Positions 14,274-22,829 of a stretch of 24,282 nt of DNA are shown in pieces. This DNA comes from an uncultured Rhodocyclaceae bacterium (GTDB lineage Bacteria > Pseudomonadota > Gammaproteobacteria > Burkholderiales > Rhodocyclaceae): the NCBI GenBank assembly GCA_903950295.1, contig CAJBAP010000132.1, positions 1-24,282 of the forward strand, read 5' to 3'. The position numbers and the translations under genes are program-made. Within the stretch, counting starts at the first letter, position 1, and the number at the start of each line of letters is the position of its first letter. The notes under the pieces were generated by a model. The model saw nothing but the letters and a program-made list of their open reading frames with translations. It had not been told where the DNA came from and made no database searches.

Positions 14274-17038
14274 TGCTCACCGGTTGGGTCGTCATCCTCG
14301 CTTCGTTTGCTTATCTCGGTATCCTGTTTGCGATTGCCTGGCTGGCCGACCGGCGCGCCGACCAGGGACGCTCGCTGATCGATAACCCCACGGTCTATGC
14401 GCTGTCGCTGGCGGTGTATTGCACGACGTGGACTTTTTACGGCAGCGTCGGTCGCGCGGCGGCCACCGGCATCGGCTTCCTGCCGATCTATCTCGGCCCG
14501 ACACTGATGATGGCGCTGGGCTGGTTCGTCATCCACAAGATCATCCGCGTTGCCAAGGCCAATCGCATTACGTCGATTGCCGATTTCGTCGCCTCGCGCT
14601 ATGGCAAGAGCCAGTTGCTCGGCGGCCTGGTGACGGTGATCGCGGTGGTGGGGGTGATTCCCTACATCGCGCTGCAACTCAAGGCTGTCTCCAACAGTTT
14701 CACCATTCTCGCCGCCGCGCCCGAGATCGTCATGCCGGTCAAGGCCGGAACGGTGCCGCTGTTGCAGGACAGCGCGCTCTACGTGGCGATGATCATGGCC
14801 GCCTTCACCATTCTCTTCGGCACGCGCCACCTCGACGCCACCGAGCGCCACGAGGGCATGGTCGCGGCGATTGCCGTCGAGTCGGTGGTCAAGCTGGTTT
14901 CCTTCATCGCGGTCGGTTTGTTTGTCACCTATAGCCTGTTCGACGGCATCGGTGACCTCTTTGCGCGCGCCAGTGAGGTGCCGAAACTGGCGCGGCTGCT
15001 GACTACGGTCGACACGGCAGCCAGCTACGGCAGTTGGGCGGCACTGACCTTTCTTTCGTTTCTGTCGGTACTGCTCTTGCCACGGCAGTTTCAGATCGCC
15101 GTGGTGGAAAATGTTAACGCAGCGCACCTGCGCCGCGCGGCCTGGTTGTTCCCGCTCTATCTGTTTCTCATCAACCTGTTCGTGCTGCCCATCGCGCTCG
15201 GCGGCTTGCTGCATTTTGGTCAGGGCAGCGGCGTGGATGCCGATACCTTCGTGCTGACGCTGCCGATGGCCAACCAGCAGGGCGGCCTGGCGCTGCTGGC
15301 CTACATCGGCGGATTGTCGGCCGCCACCGGCATGGTCATCGTCGAAACCATTGCCCTGTCCACCATGGTGTGCAACGACCTCGTCATGCCCCTGTTACTG
15401 CGCCACGGCTGGTTTGGATTGCGGGAGCGGGCCGACCTTTCGGGTCTGCTGCTGGAAATTCGGCGCTGGGCAATCGTCGTCATTCTCATGTTGGGCTACC
15501 TGTATTTCCGCCTGGCCGGTGAGGCCTATGCACTGGTCAGCATCGGTCTGATTTCTTTCACGGCCGTGGCGCAATTCGCGCCGGCGGTGATCGGCGGACT
15601 CTACTGGAAAGGGGCGACCCGCAGCGGTGCGCTGGCGGGACTTTCCGCCGGTTTCGCGGTCTGGATCTATGCCTTGCTCTTACCCTCATTTGCCAAGTCC
15701 GGCTGGCTGCCGGCTGACTTCATGTCGGCCGGATTGTTCGGCATGGAACTGCTGCGCCCACAACAACTGTTCGGTTTGACGGGACTGGATGAGATCAGTC
15801 ACTGTTTGCTCTGGAGTCTGCTGGCCAATATTGGTGCCTACATCGGTTTTTCGCTGGTGCGTCCGCCCGATGCACGCGAAGCGCGTCAGGCCGGCCTGTT
15901 TGTCGATGCCTTGCAAGCAGAAGAGAGTGGCCATTGGCGTGGGCGGATTGCCGCCGGCAGTAGCACGCTCTCCCAGGTCACTGACTTGCTGGCATTGGCC
16001 GGACGTTTTCTGGGTCCGGAAAAGGCCCAGGTGGCGTTCGAGCGTTATGCCCAGATGCGTGGCACGCCATTGGCGCAATTGAAAGCGGATGCCGATCTGG
16101 TGCATTTCGCCGAAAGACAGCTGGCGGGTGCCATTGGCTCGGCCTCGGCGCGCGTGATGGTGGCCTCGGTCGTCGAAGAGGAGCCGCTCGGTCTCGACGA
16201 GGTGATGAACATTCTCGACGAGGCTTCGCAGGTGCGCGCCTACAGTCACGAACTGGAACAGAAGTCACAGGAATTGACGCGGGCTACCGCCGAATTGCGC
16301 GCCGCGAATGAACAATTGCGCGAACTCGACCGCATGAAGGACGATTTCATTTCCACCGTGACCCACGAACTGCGCACGCCACTGACCTCGATTCGCGCCT
16401 TCTCCGAAATGCTGCATGAAGATCCGCGTATCGAACTGACCGAGCGCACGCGTTTCCTCGGCATCATCGTCAGCGAGACCGAACGGCTGTCGCGCCTCAT
16501 CAACCAGATTCTCGATCTCGCCAAGCTCGAGTCGGGACGTGCCGACTGGACCAGCAGCGCGGTCGATCTGGCGCAGGTCATCGTTGAAGCCAGCGCGTCG
16601 CTGAGCCAACTGTACAAGGATCAGGGCGTGACCTTGCAGCTGGAAATCGCCGCGCCCTTACCCACCGTGCAGGCCGACCGCGATCGCCTGATGCAGGTGA
16701 TGATCAACCTGTTATCGAATGCGGTTAAATTCGTGCCGCAGAATTCAGGACGAGTAAAAGTCGGCGCTGGCGGGACGGCGTCCGAGGTGAGGGTAGCCGT
16801 TGCCGATAATGGTCCGGGCATCCGCAGCGAGGACCGCGCGGTGATTTTCGAGCGGTTTCGCCAGGGCGGGCAGGATGTGCTGACCGACAAGCCACAGGGT
16901 ACCGGCCTGGGGCTGCCGATCAGTCGCCAGATCATCGAGTACTTCGGTGGCCGGCTCTGGCTCGAAAACCCGGTGGAGGGGGGGGCCGTTTTCGTGTTCA
17001 CCCTGCCGCTGACAACAGGCGATAATGCCGGGAAATAG
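14273..17038 (+). CDS. SLC5 symporter-type sensor histidine kinase (CbrA/CrbS-like)
   Basis: A 921-residue inner-membrane sensor. The first ~570 residues are a sodium:solute symporter fold with about 13 helices (TWTFYGSVGRAAATGIGFLP, RITSIADFVASRYGKS, GGLSAATGMVIVETIALS). Next come a linker that may be a STAC-like domain (about 600-640, LALAGRFLGPEKAQVAFE), a coiled coil near 650-690, and a HisKA domain with phospho-acceptor His698 (TVTHELRTPLTSI). The ATPase domain has the N box (NLLSNAVKF), G1 (DNGPGI) and G2 (GTGLGLPIS). CbrA and CrbS of this layout govern carbon or acetate use. There is no PAS or fused receiver, unlike CrbS. Repeat copy 4 lies inside the ATPase domain (829-836). An open frame extends upstream to 14033, but its first 80 codons are not protein-like and overlap the small gene. 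Confidence 0.93.
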   Translation: MLTGWVVILASFAYLGILFAIAWLADRRADQGRSLIDNPTVYALSLAVYCTTWTFYGSVGRAAATGIGFLPIYLGPTLMMALGWFVIHKIIRVAKANRITSIADFVASRYGKSQLLGGLVTVIAVVGVIPYIALQLKAVSNSFTILAAAPEIVMPVKAGTVPLLQDSALYVAMIMAAFTILFGTRHLDATERHEGMVAAIAVESVVKLVSFIAVGLFVTYSLFDGIGDLFARASEVPKLARLLTTVDTAASYGSWAALTFLSFLSVLLLPRQFQIAVVENVNAAHLRRAAWLFPLYLFLINLFVLPIALGGLLHFGQGSGVDADTFVLTLPMANQQGGLALLAYIGGLSAATGMVIVETIALSTMVCNDLVMPLLLRHGWFGLRERADLSGLLLEIRRWAIVVILMLGYLYFRLAGEAYALVSIGLISFTAVAQFAPAVIGGLYWKGATRSGALAGLSAGFAVWIYALLLPSFAKSGWLPADFMSAGLFGMELLRPQQLFGLTGLDEISHCLLWSLLANIGAYIGFSLVRPPDAREARQAGLFVDALQAEESGHWRGRIAAGSSTLSQVTDLLALAGRFLGPEKAQVAFERYAQMRGTPLAQLKADADLVHFAERQLAGAIGSASARVMVASVVEEEPLGLDEVMNILDEASQVRAYSHELEQKSQELTRATAELRAANEQLRELDRMKDDFISTVTHELRTPLTSIRAFSEMLHEDPRIELTERTRFLGIIVSETERLSRLINQILDLAKLESGRADWTSSAVDLAQVIVEASASLSQLYKDQGVTLQLEIAAPLPTVQADRDRLMQVMINLLSNAVKFVPQNSGRVKVGAGGTASEVRVAVADNGPGIRSEDRAVIFERFRQGGQDVLTDKPQGTGLGLPISRQIIEYFGGRLWLENPVEGGAVFVFTLPLTTGDNAGK
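16756..16779 (-). repeat. 24-bp dispersed repeat, copy 4 (antisense within the histidine kinase gene)
   Basis: Exact consensus read on the minus strand; the plus-strand gene reads it as KVGAGGTA, in the loop between the N box and the G1 box of the ATPase domain. This is the only copy within an otherwise well-conserved catalytic domain. Confidence 0.92.
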
Positions 17039-17054
17039 AAGGCGGGAGGAAACC

Positions 17055-17420
17055 ATGGTAAAAAAAGTGTTGATCGTGGACGATGAGCCGAATATCGTCC
17101 TGTCGCTCGAATTCATGATGAAGAAGGAAGGCTTCGAAATTGCCGTGGCTGGCGATGGGGATGCCGCGCTCGAGAAGGTGGCCAGCTTCGCCCCGGATCT
17201 CGTGCTCCTCGATGTGATGATGCCGAATAAATCCGGCTACGAGGTTTGCCAGATATTGCGTGCCGACCCGGCACGCGTCGGCCTCAAGATCATCATGCTC
17301 ACCGCCAAGGGACGGGAAACCGAGGTGGCGAAGGGTATCGCGCTCGGTGCCGATCTCTACGTTACCAAGCCGTTCTCGACCAAGGAGCTGGTCGCTCAGA
17401 TCAAGACGTTGCTCGCATGA
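17055..17420 (+). CDS. Single-domain CheY-like response regulator
   Basis: A 121-residue receiver with no output domain. The acidic pair Asp9-Asp10 (VLIVDDEPN), phospho-acceptor Asp53 (LVLLDVMMP), the Thr in IIMLTAKG and the Lys in LYVTKPFS are all present, so it should accept phosphate. The start is the ATG at 17055, preceded by a strong GGGAGGAAACC ribosome site, the best in this block; the in-frame ATG at 17025 lies inside the kinase gene. It lies 16 bases after the kinase stop and overlaps the next gene by four bases (ATGA). It is presumably the partner of the symporter-kinase; without a DNA-binding domain it must act through protein contact. Confidence 0.94.
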   Translation: MVKKVLIVDDEPNIVLSLEFMMKKEGFEIAVAGDGDAALEKVASFAPDLVLLDVMMPNKSGYEVCQILRADPARVGLKIIMLTAKGRETEVAKGIALGADLYVTKPFSTKELVAQIKTLLA

Positions 17421-19591
17421 ACGCCCGCATCCGCTTCATTCTCGCCATCGTGGTTCTCGGCCTGCTGATGACGGGTCCGTTTTCTGTGACGGTAGCCATT
17501 CTCTACGCTGACCTGAACGAGGCACAGCGCCTCGGTTTTCATGAGGCCATGGATCGCTGGTTGCCGATCGGCGGCCTGATGACGATAGTCGGCCTCTTCC
17601 TCGGCCTGCAATTATTGCGTGCGCTGTTCAAACAGTATGTGCAGGGCCTGATGGCCATGGCTGAAACCTTGCGCCTGATGCTCAGCGCCAACCGCAATTT
17701 TCGCGTCACGCCCGCAGGCCCGCCTGAAGTACAGGAACTGGCGCGTGCCGCCAATGATCTGGCCCAGCAGCGCGATGCCCTGCTGACCGATGTCGAGGCC
17801 CAGATAGCCGAAGCCAACGCCTCGGTCGAGGCCGAGAAGAATCGTCTGGCGGCGCTGATGTCGGAGCTGGCGCTGGGGGTGGTGGTGTGCAACCTCGACG
17901 GCCGCATCCTGCTCTACAACAATCGTGCGCGCTTGCAGTTCAAGGCCCTGGCGCAGGGGCCGACCTCGATGAGTGGCGGCGCGCTGATCGGACTCGGCCG
18001 CTCGATATTCTCGATGCTGGAGCGGGCCCAGATCACCCATGCACTGGAAAACATTCGCCAGCGACTCGAAAATGGCAGCGCCGAACCGGTGGCCAACTTC
18101 ATCACTACCACGCGTTCCGGCCTGTTGCTGCGCGCCCAGATGGCCCCGGTGCTGAGTGTGCCGGAAAGTGCGGAAGCCGGCGCCATGGTCACTGGCTACG
18201 TGCTGACCATCGAAAACATTACCAAGAGTTTCGAGCGCGAAACGCAGCGTGATCAGGCCTTGCAGTCGCTGACCGATGGTTCGCGTTCATCGCTCGGCAA
18301 TATTCGCGCGGCGGTCGAGAACCTGATCGACAGCCCGGATATGGAACCCGCCTATCGCGAGCGCTTCGTCGGCATCATCGATGAGGAAACCGCGCGCATG
18401 AGCGAGCGGCTGGCCAAGACCACGACCGAGTTCGCCGACTCATTGAAGACGCGCTGGCCGCTCGAAGACGTGTTGGGCATGGACGTTGTGGCCGCCGCGC
18501 AGCATCGCATCGAGGACAAGCTCAAGCTGGCGACGAAGTGCGAAGAACTCGACGACAGCCTGTGGATGCGTGTCGACAGTTTTGCGCTGATCCAGGCCAT
18601 CACCTTCCTCGCCTCTCGCCTGCAGGACCATTACGATATTCGCGAGTTGCGTTTCCGCCTGATTGCCGAGGGCCAGATGGCTTTCATCGACCTGATCTGG
18701 TCGGGCACGACAGTGTCGTCCGAGACGCTTTACACCTGGGAACTGGAAGCGATGACCGTTGGCACCGAGTCCAGCCCGCTGACCCTGCGTGACGTTGCCC
18801 AGCGTCATGGCGGCGAGATCTGGTACCAACGCGAGAAGGCGGTGCATCGCGCCTTTTTCCGCTTCGTCCTGCCGGTTGCGGCGACACCGGAGACCCAGCA
18901 TATCGAGTCCGTACCGCACGTCCAGGGCGAGAGCCGGCCGGAGTATTACGATTTCAACCTGTTCAATTTCAGTGACACGCGCATTGACCTCGACCGCAAA
19001 CTCACCGAAGTTGCCTTTTCGGTATTCGATACCGAAACTACCGGGCTCGAGCCGTCGGCCGGTGACGAGATCATCCAGATCGGCGCCGTGCGTGCCATCA
19101 ATGGCCGCCTGCTGCGGCAGGAAGTGATCGACCAGATCATCGATCCGCGGCGGCCGCTGCGCCCCGAGGGCATTCCGATTCATGGCATTACCGAAGACAT
19201 GGTGCGCGGCCAGCCGACCATCGACGTCGTGCTGCCGGTGTTTCACGAATTTTGCGCCGAAACGGTGCTGGTGGCGCACAACGCCGCCTTCGACATGCGC
19301 TTCCTGCAGCTCAAGGAGGAAAGTACCGGCCTGCGCTTCGACCAGCCGGTACTCGATACGCTGCTGCTCTCGGCGGTGATCCATCCCAACCAGGAAACGC
19401 ACAAGCTCGAAGCCATTGCGGCGCGGCTCGGCATCAATGTCATTGGCCGGCATACCGCTTTGGGCGATGCGTTCGTCACCGGCGAAGTCTTCCTCAAGAT
19501 GATCCCGCTCCTGAATGACATGGGTATCCACACCCTGCGCCAGGCGCTCGAGGCTGCCGAAAAAACCTACCTCGCTCGCGTGAAGTACTGA
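17417..19591 (+). CDS. Membrane PAS / pseudokinase protein fused to a DEDDh 3'-5' exonuclease
   Basis: A 724-residue fusion. Two membrane helices (about 7-30 and 51-70), a HAMP-like and coiled-coil segment, a PAS-like domain (about 140-272), then a region laid out like a histidine kinase (about 280-490) but without its catalytic residues: where HELRTPL is expected it reads DGSRSSL (Asp287), and no N or G boxes follow, although HGGEIWYQREK resembles the end of an ATPase domain. From about 530 it is a DnaQ-like exonuclease with a full DEDDh set: Asp538 and Glu540 (DTETTGLEP), Asp626 (HNAAFD), His679 and Asp684 (RHTALGD). The nuclease should therefore be active while the kinase part senses only. 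The ATG at 17417 overlaps the receiver stop; the longer frame from 17246 is a shadow of the receiver gene. The nucleic acid or nucleotide substrate is unknown. Confidence 0.9.
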   Translation: MNARIRFILAIVVLGLLMTGPFSVTVAILYADLNEAQRLGFHEAMDRWLPIGGLMTIVGLFLGLQLLRALFKQYVQGLMAMAETLRLMLSANRNFRVTPAGPPEVQELARAANDLAQQRDALLTDVEAQIAEANASVEAEKNRLAALMSELALGVVVCNLDGRILLYNNRARLQFKALAQGPTSMSGGALIGLGRSIFSMLERAQITHALENIRQRLENGSAEPVANFITTTRSGLLLRAQMAPVLSVPESAEAGAMVTGYVLTIENITKSFERETQRDQALQSLTDGSRSSLGNIRAAVENLIDSPDMEPAYRERFVGIIDEETARMSERLAKTTTEFADSLKTRWPLEDVLGMDVVAAAQHRIEDKLKLATKCEELDDSLWMRVDSFALIQAITFLASRLQDHYDIRELRFRLIAEGQMAFIDLIWSGTTVSSETLYTWELEAMTVGTESSPLTLRDVAQRHGGEIWYQREKAVHRAFFRFVLPVAATPETQHIESVPHVQGESRPEYYDFNLFNFSDTRIDLDRKLTEVAFSVFDTETTGLEPSAGDEIIQIGAVRAINGRLLRQEVIDQIIDPRRPLRPEGIPIHGITEDMVRGQPTIDVVLPVFHEFCAETVLVAHNAAFDMRFLQLKEESTGLRFDQPVLDTLLLSAVIHPNQETHKLEAIAARLGINVIGRHTALGDAFVTGEVFLKMIPLLNDMGIHTLRQALEAAEKTYLARVKY

Positions 19592-19592
19592 C

Positions 19593-20669
19593 GTGCCCGG
19601 AGACAGAATTTCCACGATGGTGGTCGTGCACGATGAATGGGTGGAGCGGGTCGAGACACTGGCACGGCGCTGCATGTCGGCGCGCGATACCGCCAGCCTC
19701 GCGCAGATCGGCTCTGAAATTCATTCGGTTATTGCCACGATGATCGACGCCGATGCCGGTGCCGGCGTCGTCGCCCGCACCCTAGCCGCACTCAACGATG
19801 CGCTAACCGTGCGCGTCATTGCGCTTGTGGTGGCGCGCCACCGCCTGCCACCCACTGCCTGGTGCTGGTTGGCGCTGGGTTCCGAAGGCCGCAGAGAGCA
19901 GACTTTCGTCACCGACCAGGATAACGGCATCATCTTCAGCGCGACCGACCAGGCCGAGGCGCGTGCCCTGCGTCCTTTGCTGCTGGCCTGTGCCGGTGAG
20001 ATCAATGGCGTGCTGGCTGGGTGTGGTTTTCCCCTGTGCGCGGGTGGCATCATGGCAGGCAATGCTGCCTGCTGCCTGTCACTGGATGAATGGTGCGAGC
20101 GCTTCGTCAGTTGGGTCCGTACTCCCGAGCCGCAGGCGTTGCTGGATGCGACAATCTTCTTTGACTTTCGTGCACTTTACGGCGATGCACGGTTGGCGCG
20201 CGCGCTGCGGGAGCATCTGGTGCGCATAACGGCGGGTGCCGACATGTTTCTGCGCATGCTTGCCGAGAATGCGCTCGCTGCGGAGCCGCCGCTCGGTCTG
20301 GTGCGCGATTTTGCTGCCAGGGATGGCATGGTCGACCTGAAGAAGTATGGTGCGCGCATCTTCGTCGACGCGGCACGCATTTTCGGTGTGGCGAGTGCCG
20401 ACAGCGGTACGGTGGCGCGGCTGCGCCAAGCCGCTGCCAGCGGCCGCCTGCTGCCTGCCGATGCCGAGGCCGCCACCGGTGCTTTCCAGCATCTCCAGCG
20501 CATCCGTCTGATTGCCCAGCAGCGGGCCTTGGAAGCGGGGAGAACGCCCGCCAATCAGCTTGCCCCGCAAGCACTGAACTCATTCGATCGCCACGTATTG
20601 CTCGAGGCGTTCAAGCAGGCGCGCCTGCTGCAGCAACGACTCAAAACCACATTCCGTCTTGAAGGATAG
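19593..20669 (+). CDS. DUF294-type putative nucleotidyltransferase without CBS domains
   Basis: A 358-residue protein matching the GlnD-like nucleotidyltransferase domain (DUF294): LALGSEGRREQTFVTDQDN includes the GS motif and the acidic pair Asp108/Asp110 expected to bind metal. A C-terminal DUF294_C part follows (FLRMLAENALAAEPPLGLVR, DLKKYGARIFVDAARIFG), ending in helical LLEAFKQARLLQQRLK. It aligns by eye along its whole length with the next gene but lacks the CBS pair. The start is uncertain: GTG at 19593 (used here, one base past the exonuclease stop), or ATG at 19617 or 19632; GGAG at 19599 is badly spaced for either ATG. By family it may transfer a nucleotide to a protein; the target is unknown. 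Confidence 0.88.
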   Translation: MPGDRISTMVVVHDEWVERVETLARRCMSARDTASLAQIGSEIHSVIATMIDADAGAGVVARTLAALNDALTVRVIALVVARHRLPPTAWCWLALGSEGRREQTFVTDQDNGIIFSATDQAEARALRPLLLACAGEINGVLAGCGFPLCAGGIMAGNAACCLSLDEWCERFVSWVRTPEPQALLDATIFFDFRALYGDARLARALREHLVRITAGADMFLRMLAENALAAEPPLGLVRDFAARDGMVDLKKYGARIFVDAARIFGVASADSGTVARLRQAAASGRLLPADAEAATGAFQHLQRIRLIAQQRALEAGRTPANQLAPQALNSFDRHVLLEAFKQARLLQQRLKTTFRLEG

Positions 20670-20676
20670 ATGCACC

Positions 20677-22137
20677 ATGAGCACCACCACCAGCACCGTT
20701 ACCCCTGCACCCACTCGCCATACCCTGCATAGCCAGTTGGCCGCGATGATTCGCCGCAAGCCGTTCACCGCCACACCGGATACGAGCCTGCGCGAGGCCG
20801 TGCAAATCATGGCAGAAAATCGCATCGGTTCGATCATCGTGGTCGAGCCGGAAAGCGGCCGGCCGATCGGCATTTTCACCCTGCGCGACCTGTTGCACCG
20901 GGTCGCCGCGAAGTCATGCGACCTCGACCAGATGGTGATGTCGGTGATGAGCGATTCGGGCCTCCTGATGCTCAATTGGCGCTCTACCGTCTATCAGGCC
21001 GCACTGGTGATGGCGCGTCATGGCATCCACCACGTCATCGTCGTCGATGCCGCCGGCAAGCTGGTCGGCATCGTTTCGCAGGAAGACATCTACGAACTGC
21101 AAAGCGGTGGCGGCAAGGCCATTTCCGGCGCCATTCGCGGTGCGCGCGACATGGAGGGACTACTCTCCGCTGCGGAGGATATTCGCCGTCTCGCCGCGCG
21201 TACGCTGGCAGAAGGCGGTAGCGCCGAGTCCTTGACCCAGTTGATCTCGTCGCTCAACGACCACCTGACCGCGCGGCTGATCGAGCTGACCCGGCTGGAG
21301 TTTGAGCTGCCGAAAGTTCCCTGGGCCTGGCTGGCTTTTGGTTCCGAAGGGCGCTACGAGCAGACCTTATCCACCGATCAGGATAACGGCATCGTCTTTG
21401 CGGCACCTGCCGAGCAGGTCGAGGTGGTGCGCCGGGCATTCCTGCCTTTCGCCACGGCAGTGAATAAACGTCTCGATACCCTGGGTTTCCCCTTGTGCAA
21501 GGGCGACGTGATGGCGAGCAATCCGGAGCTGTGCCTGTCGCTCGATGAATGGCATGAGCGCTACAACGGCTGGCTGCACTCGAACTCGCCGCAAGCCTTG
21601 CTCAATGCGACGATCTACTTCGACTTTCGCCCCATCTACGGTGACGAGTCGCTGACCGACGAACTGGCGGAATGGTTGCGCAAGCATGTGCCCGGCGCCA
21701 GCCTGTTCCTGCGCTTCATGGCCGAGAACGCCGTCGGCGTGAAGCCACCGCTGGGCATGATTCGCGACTTCACCTTCGATGTTAATGAGGAATTTCCCCA
21801 TACGCTCGATCTGAAAACCTACGGTGCACGATTGTTCGTCGATGCGGCGCGCATCCTGGCGCTGGCCAATGGCATCAGCGCAACCAGTACGACCGAGCGA
21901 CTGCGTGCGGTATCCGAAAAAGGCAAGATGGGACGCGATGACATCCATGCGGTCATTGACGGCTTCCATTTCCTCCAGCAGTTGCGCCTGCGCGTACAGC
22001 AGCAGGGCACCCCGATGGGGCTGGCCAATCGCGTCGATCCGGAGAAGCTCAACGAACTCGACCGTTTTGTTCTGAAGGAAGCCTTCAAGCAGGCCAAAAA
22101 ACTGCAAGGGCGGATTCAACTGGATTACCGACTCTGA
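20677..22137 (+). CDS. CBS-pair DUF294 putative nucleotidyltransferase
   Basis: A 486-residue cytoplasmic protein. Two CBS motifs come first (about residues 18-75 and 85-145: TSLREAVQIMAENRIGSIIV with RPIGIFTLRDLL, then TVYQAALVMARHGIHHVIVV with KLVGIVSQEDIY), which usually bind adenine nucleotides. The nucleotidyltransferase motif is FGSEGRYEQTLSTDQDNG (Gly222; Asp234 and Asp236), followed by DUF294_C (FLRFMAENAVGVKPPLGMIR, DLKTYGARLFVDAARILAL). The ATG at 20677 has GAAGGA ten bases upstream; a TTG at 20659 is less likely. Seven bases separate it from the previous paralogue. CBS-DUF294 genes are known near acs/actP acetate genes in other proteobacteria; the reaction here is unproven. Confidence 0.92.
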   Translation: MSTTTSTVTPAPTRHTLHSQLAAMIRRKPFTATPDTSLREAVQIMAENRIGSIIVVEPESGRPIGIFTLRDLLHRVAAKSCDLDQMVMSVMSDSGLLMLNWRSTVYQAALVMARHGIHHVIVVDAAGKLVGIVSQEDIYELQSGGGKAISGAIRGARDMEGLLSAAEDIRRLAARTLAEGGSAESLTQLISSLNDHLTARLIELTRLEFELPKVPWAWLAFGSEGRYEQTLSTDQDNGIVFAAPAEQVEVVRRAFLPFATAVNKRLDTLGFPLCKGDVMASNPELCLSLDEWHERYNGWLHSNSPQALLNATIYFDFRPIYGDESLTDELAEWLRKHVPGASLFLRFMAENAVGVKPPLGMIRDFTFDVNEEFPHTLDLKTYGARLFVDAARILALANGISATSTTERLRAVSEKGKMGRDDIHAVIDGFHFLQQLRLRVQQQGTPMGLANRVDPEKLNELDRFVLKEAFKQAKKLQGRIQLDYRL

Positions 22138-22148
22138 GGGTTACTGCC

Positions 22149-22829
22149 ATGAATCCAGGTGAATACTTCCTGCAACTGATCGAGTCGCGCCACTCCATGC
22201 GCGCATTTCTGCCCGAAGCGGTGCCACGGCAGATAGTGGAGAAGATCCTCGCCACGGCAGCACGCGCACCGTCCGGCACCAATACCCAGCCTTGGCACGT
22301 GCATGTTCTTACCGGCACCGCGCGCGCCAATCTGGTGGCGAAAGTATGCGCGGCCTACGATCACGCGGCGGCTGAGCACCAGTATGAATACGACTACTAC
22401 CCGCAGGAATTCATCGAACCCTATTTGTCGCGGCGGCGCAAGGTTGGCTACGAGCTCTATGGCTTGCTGGGCATCGCCAAGGGTGACCGTGCCGCCATGC
22501 AGGCCCAGCACCGCCGCAATTACACTTTCTTCGATGCCCCGGTCGGCCTGATGTTCACCATCGATCGCCGCATGGGGCGTGGCAGCTGGCTCGACTACGG
22601 CGGCTTCATGCAGAACGTGATGCTGGCGGCGCGTGCCTGCGGTTACGATACCTGCCCGCAGGCGGCGTGGATCCAGTTTCACCGCATCGTCAGTGCCGAG
22701 CTGGCGTTGCCGGATAACGAACAGCTGGTGTGTGGCATGGCGCTCGGGCGTGCCGACCTGACGGCACCCGAAAATAGCCTGGTCAGCGAACGCGCCGACC
22801 TTGCCGAGTACGTCAGCTTCCATGAATAA
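22149..22829 (+). CDS. Nitroreductase-family FMN oxidoreductase
   Basis: A 226-residue flavoprotein of the NADPH-dependent nitroreductase fold. The N-terminal FMN-phosphate motif ESRHSMRAF and AARAPSGTNTQPWHVHVL are typical, as are the central GSWLDYGGFMQNVMLAAR and the C-terminal CGMALGRAD. The overall layout resembles nitrobenzoate reductases (PnbA type), but the natural substrate cannot be inferred. A good ribosome site (GAGGG, 22136-22140, eight bases before the ATG) lies across the end of the DUF294 gene, so it may be read from the same transcript. Its stop TAA touches repeat copy 5. Confidence 0.9.
   Translation: MNPGEYFLQLIESRHSMRAFLPEAVPRQIVEKILATAARAPSGTNTQPWHVHVLTGTARANLVAKVCAAYDHAAAEHQYEYDYYPQEFIEPYLSRRRKVGYELYGLLGIAKGDRAAMQAQHRRNYTFFDAPVGLMFTIDRRMGRGSWLDYGGFMQNVMLAARACGYDTCPQAAWIQFHRIVSAELALPDNEQLVCGMALGRADLTAPENSLVSERADLAEYVSFHE

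Noticed and set aside
17246..17416. Longer N-terminus for the exonuclease fusion
   Set aside because: This stretch is an out-of-frame reading of the response regulator; the ATG at 17417 is followed at once by a membrane helix.
18440..19675. 411-codon minus-strand open frame
   Set aside because: Antisense shadow of the exonuclease fusion, which has intact DEDDh motifs on the plus strand.
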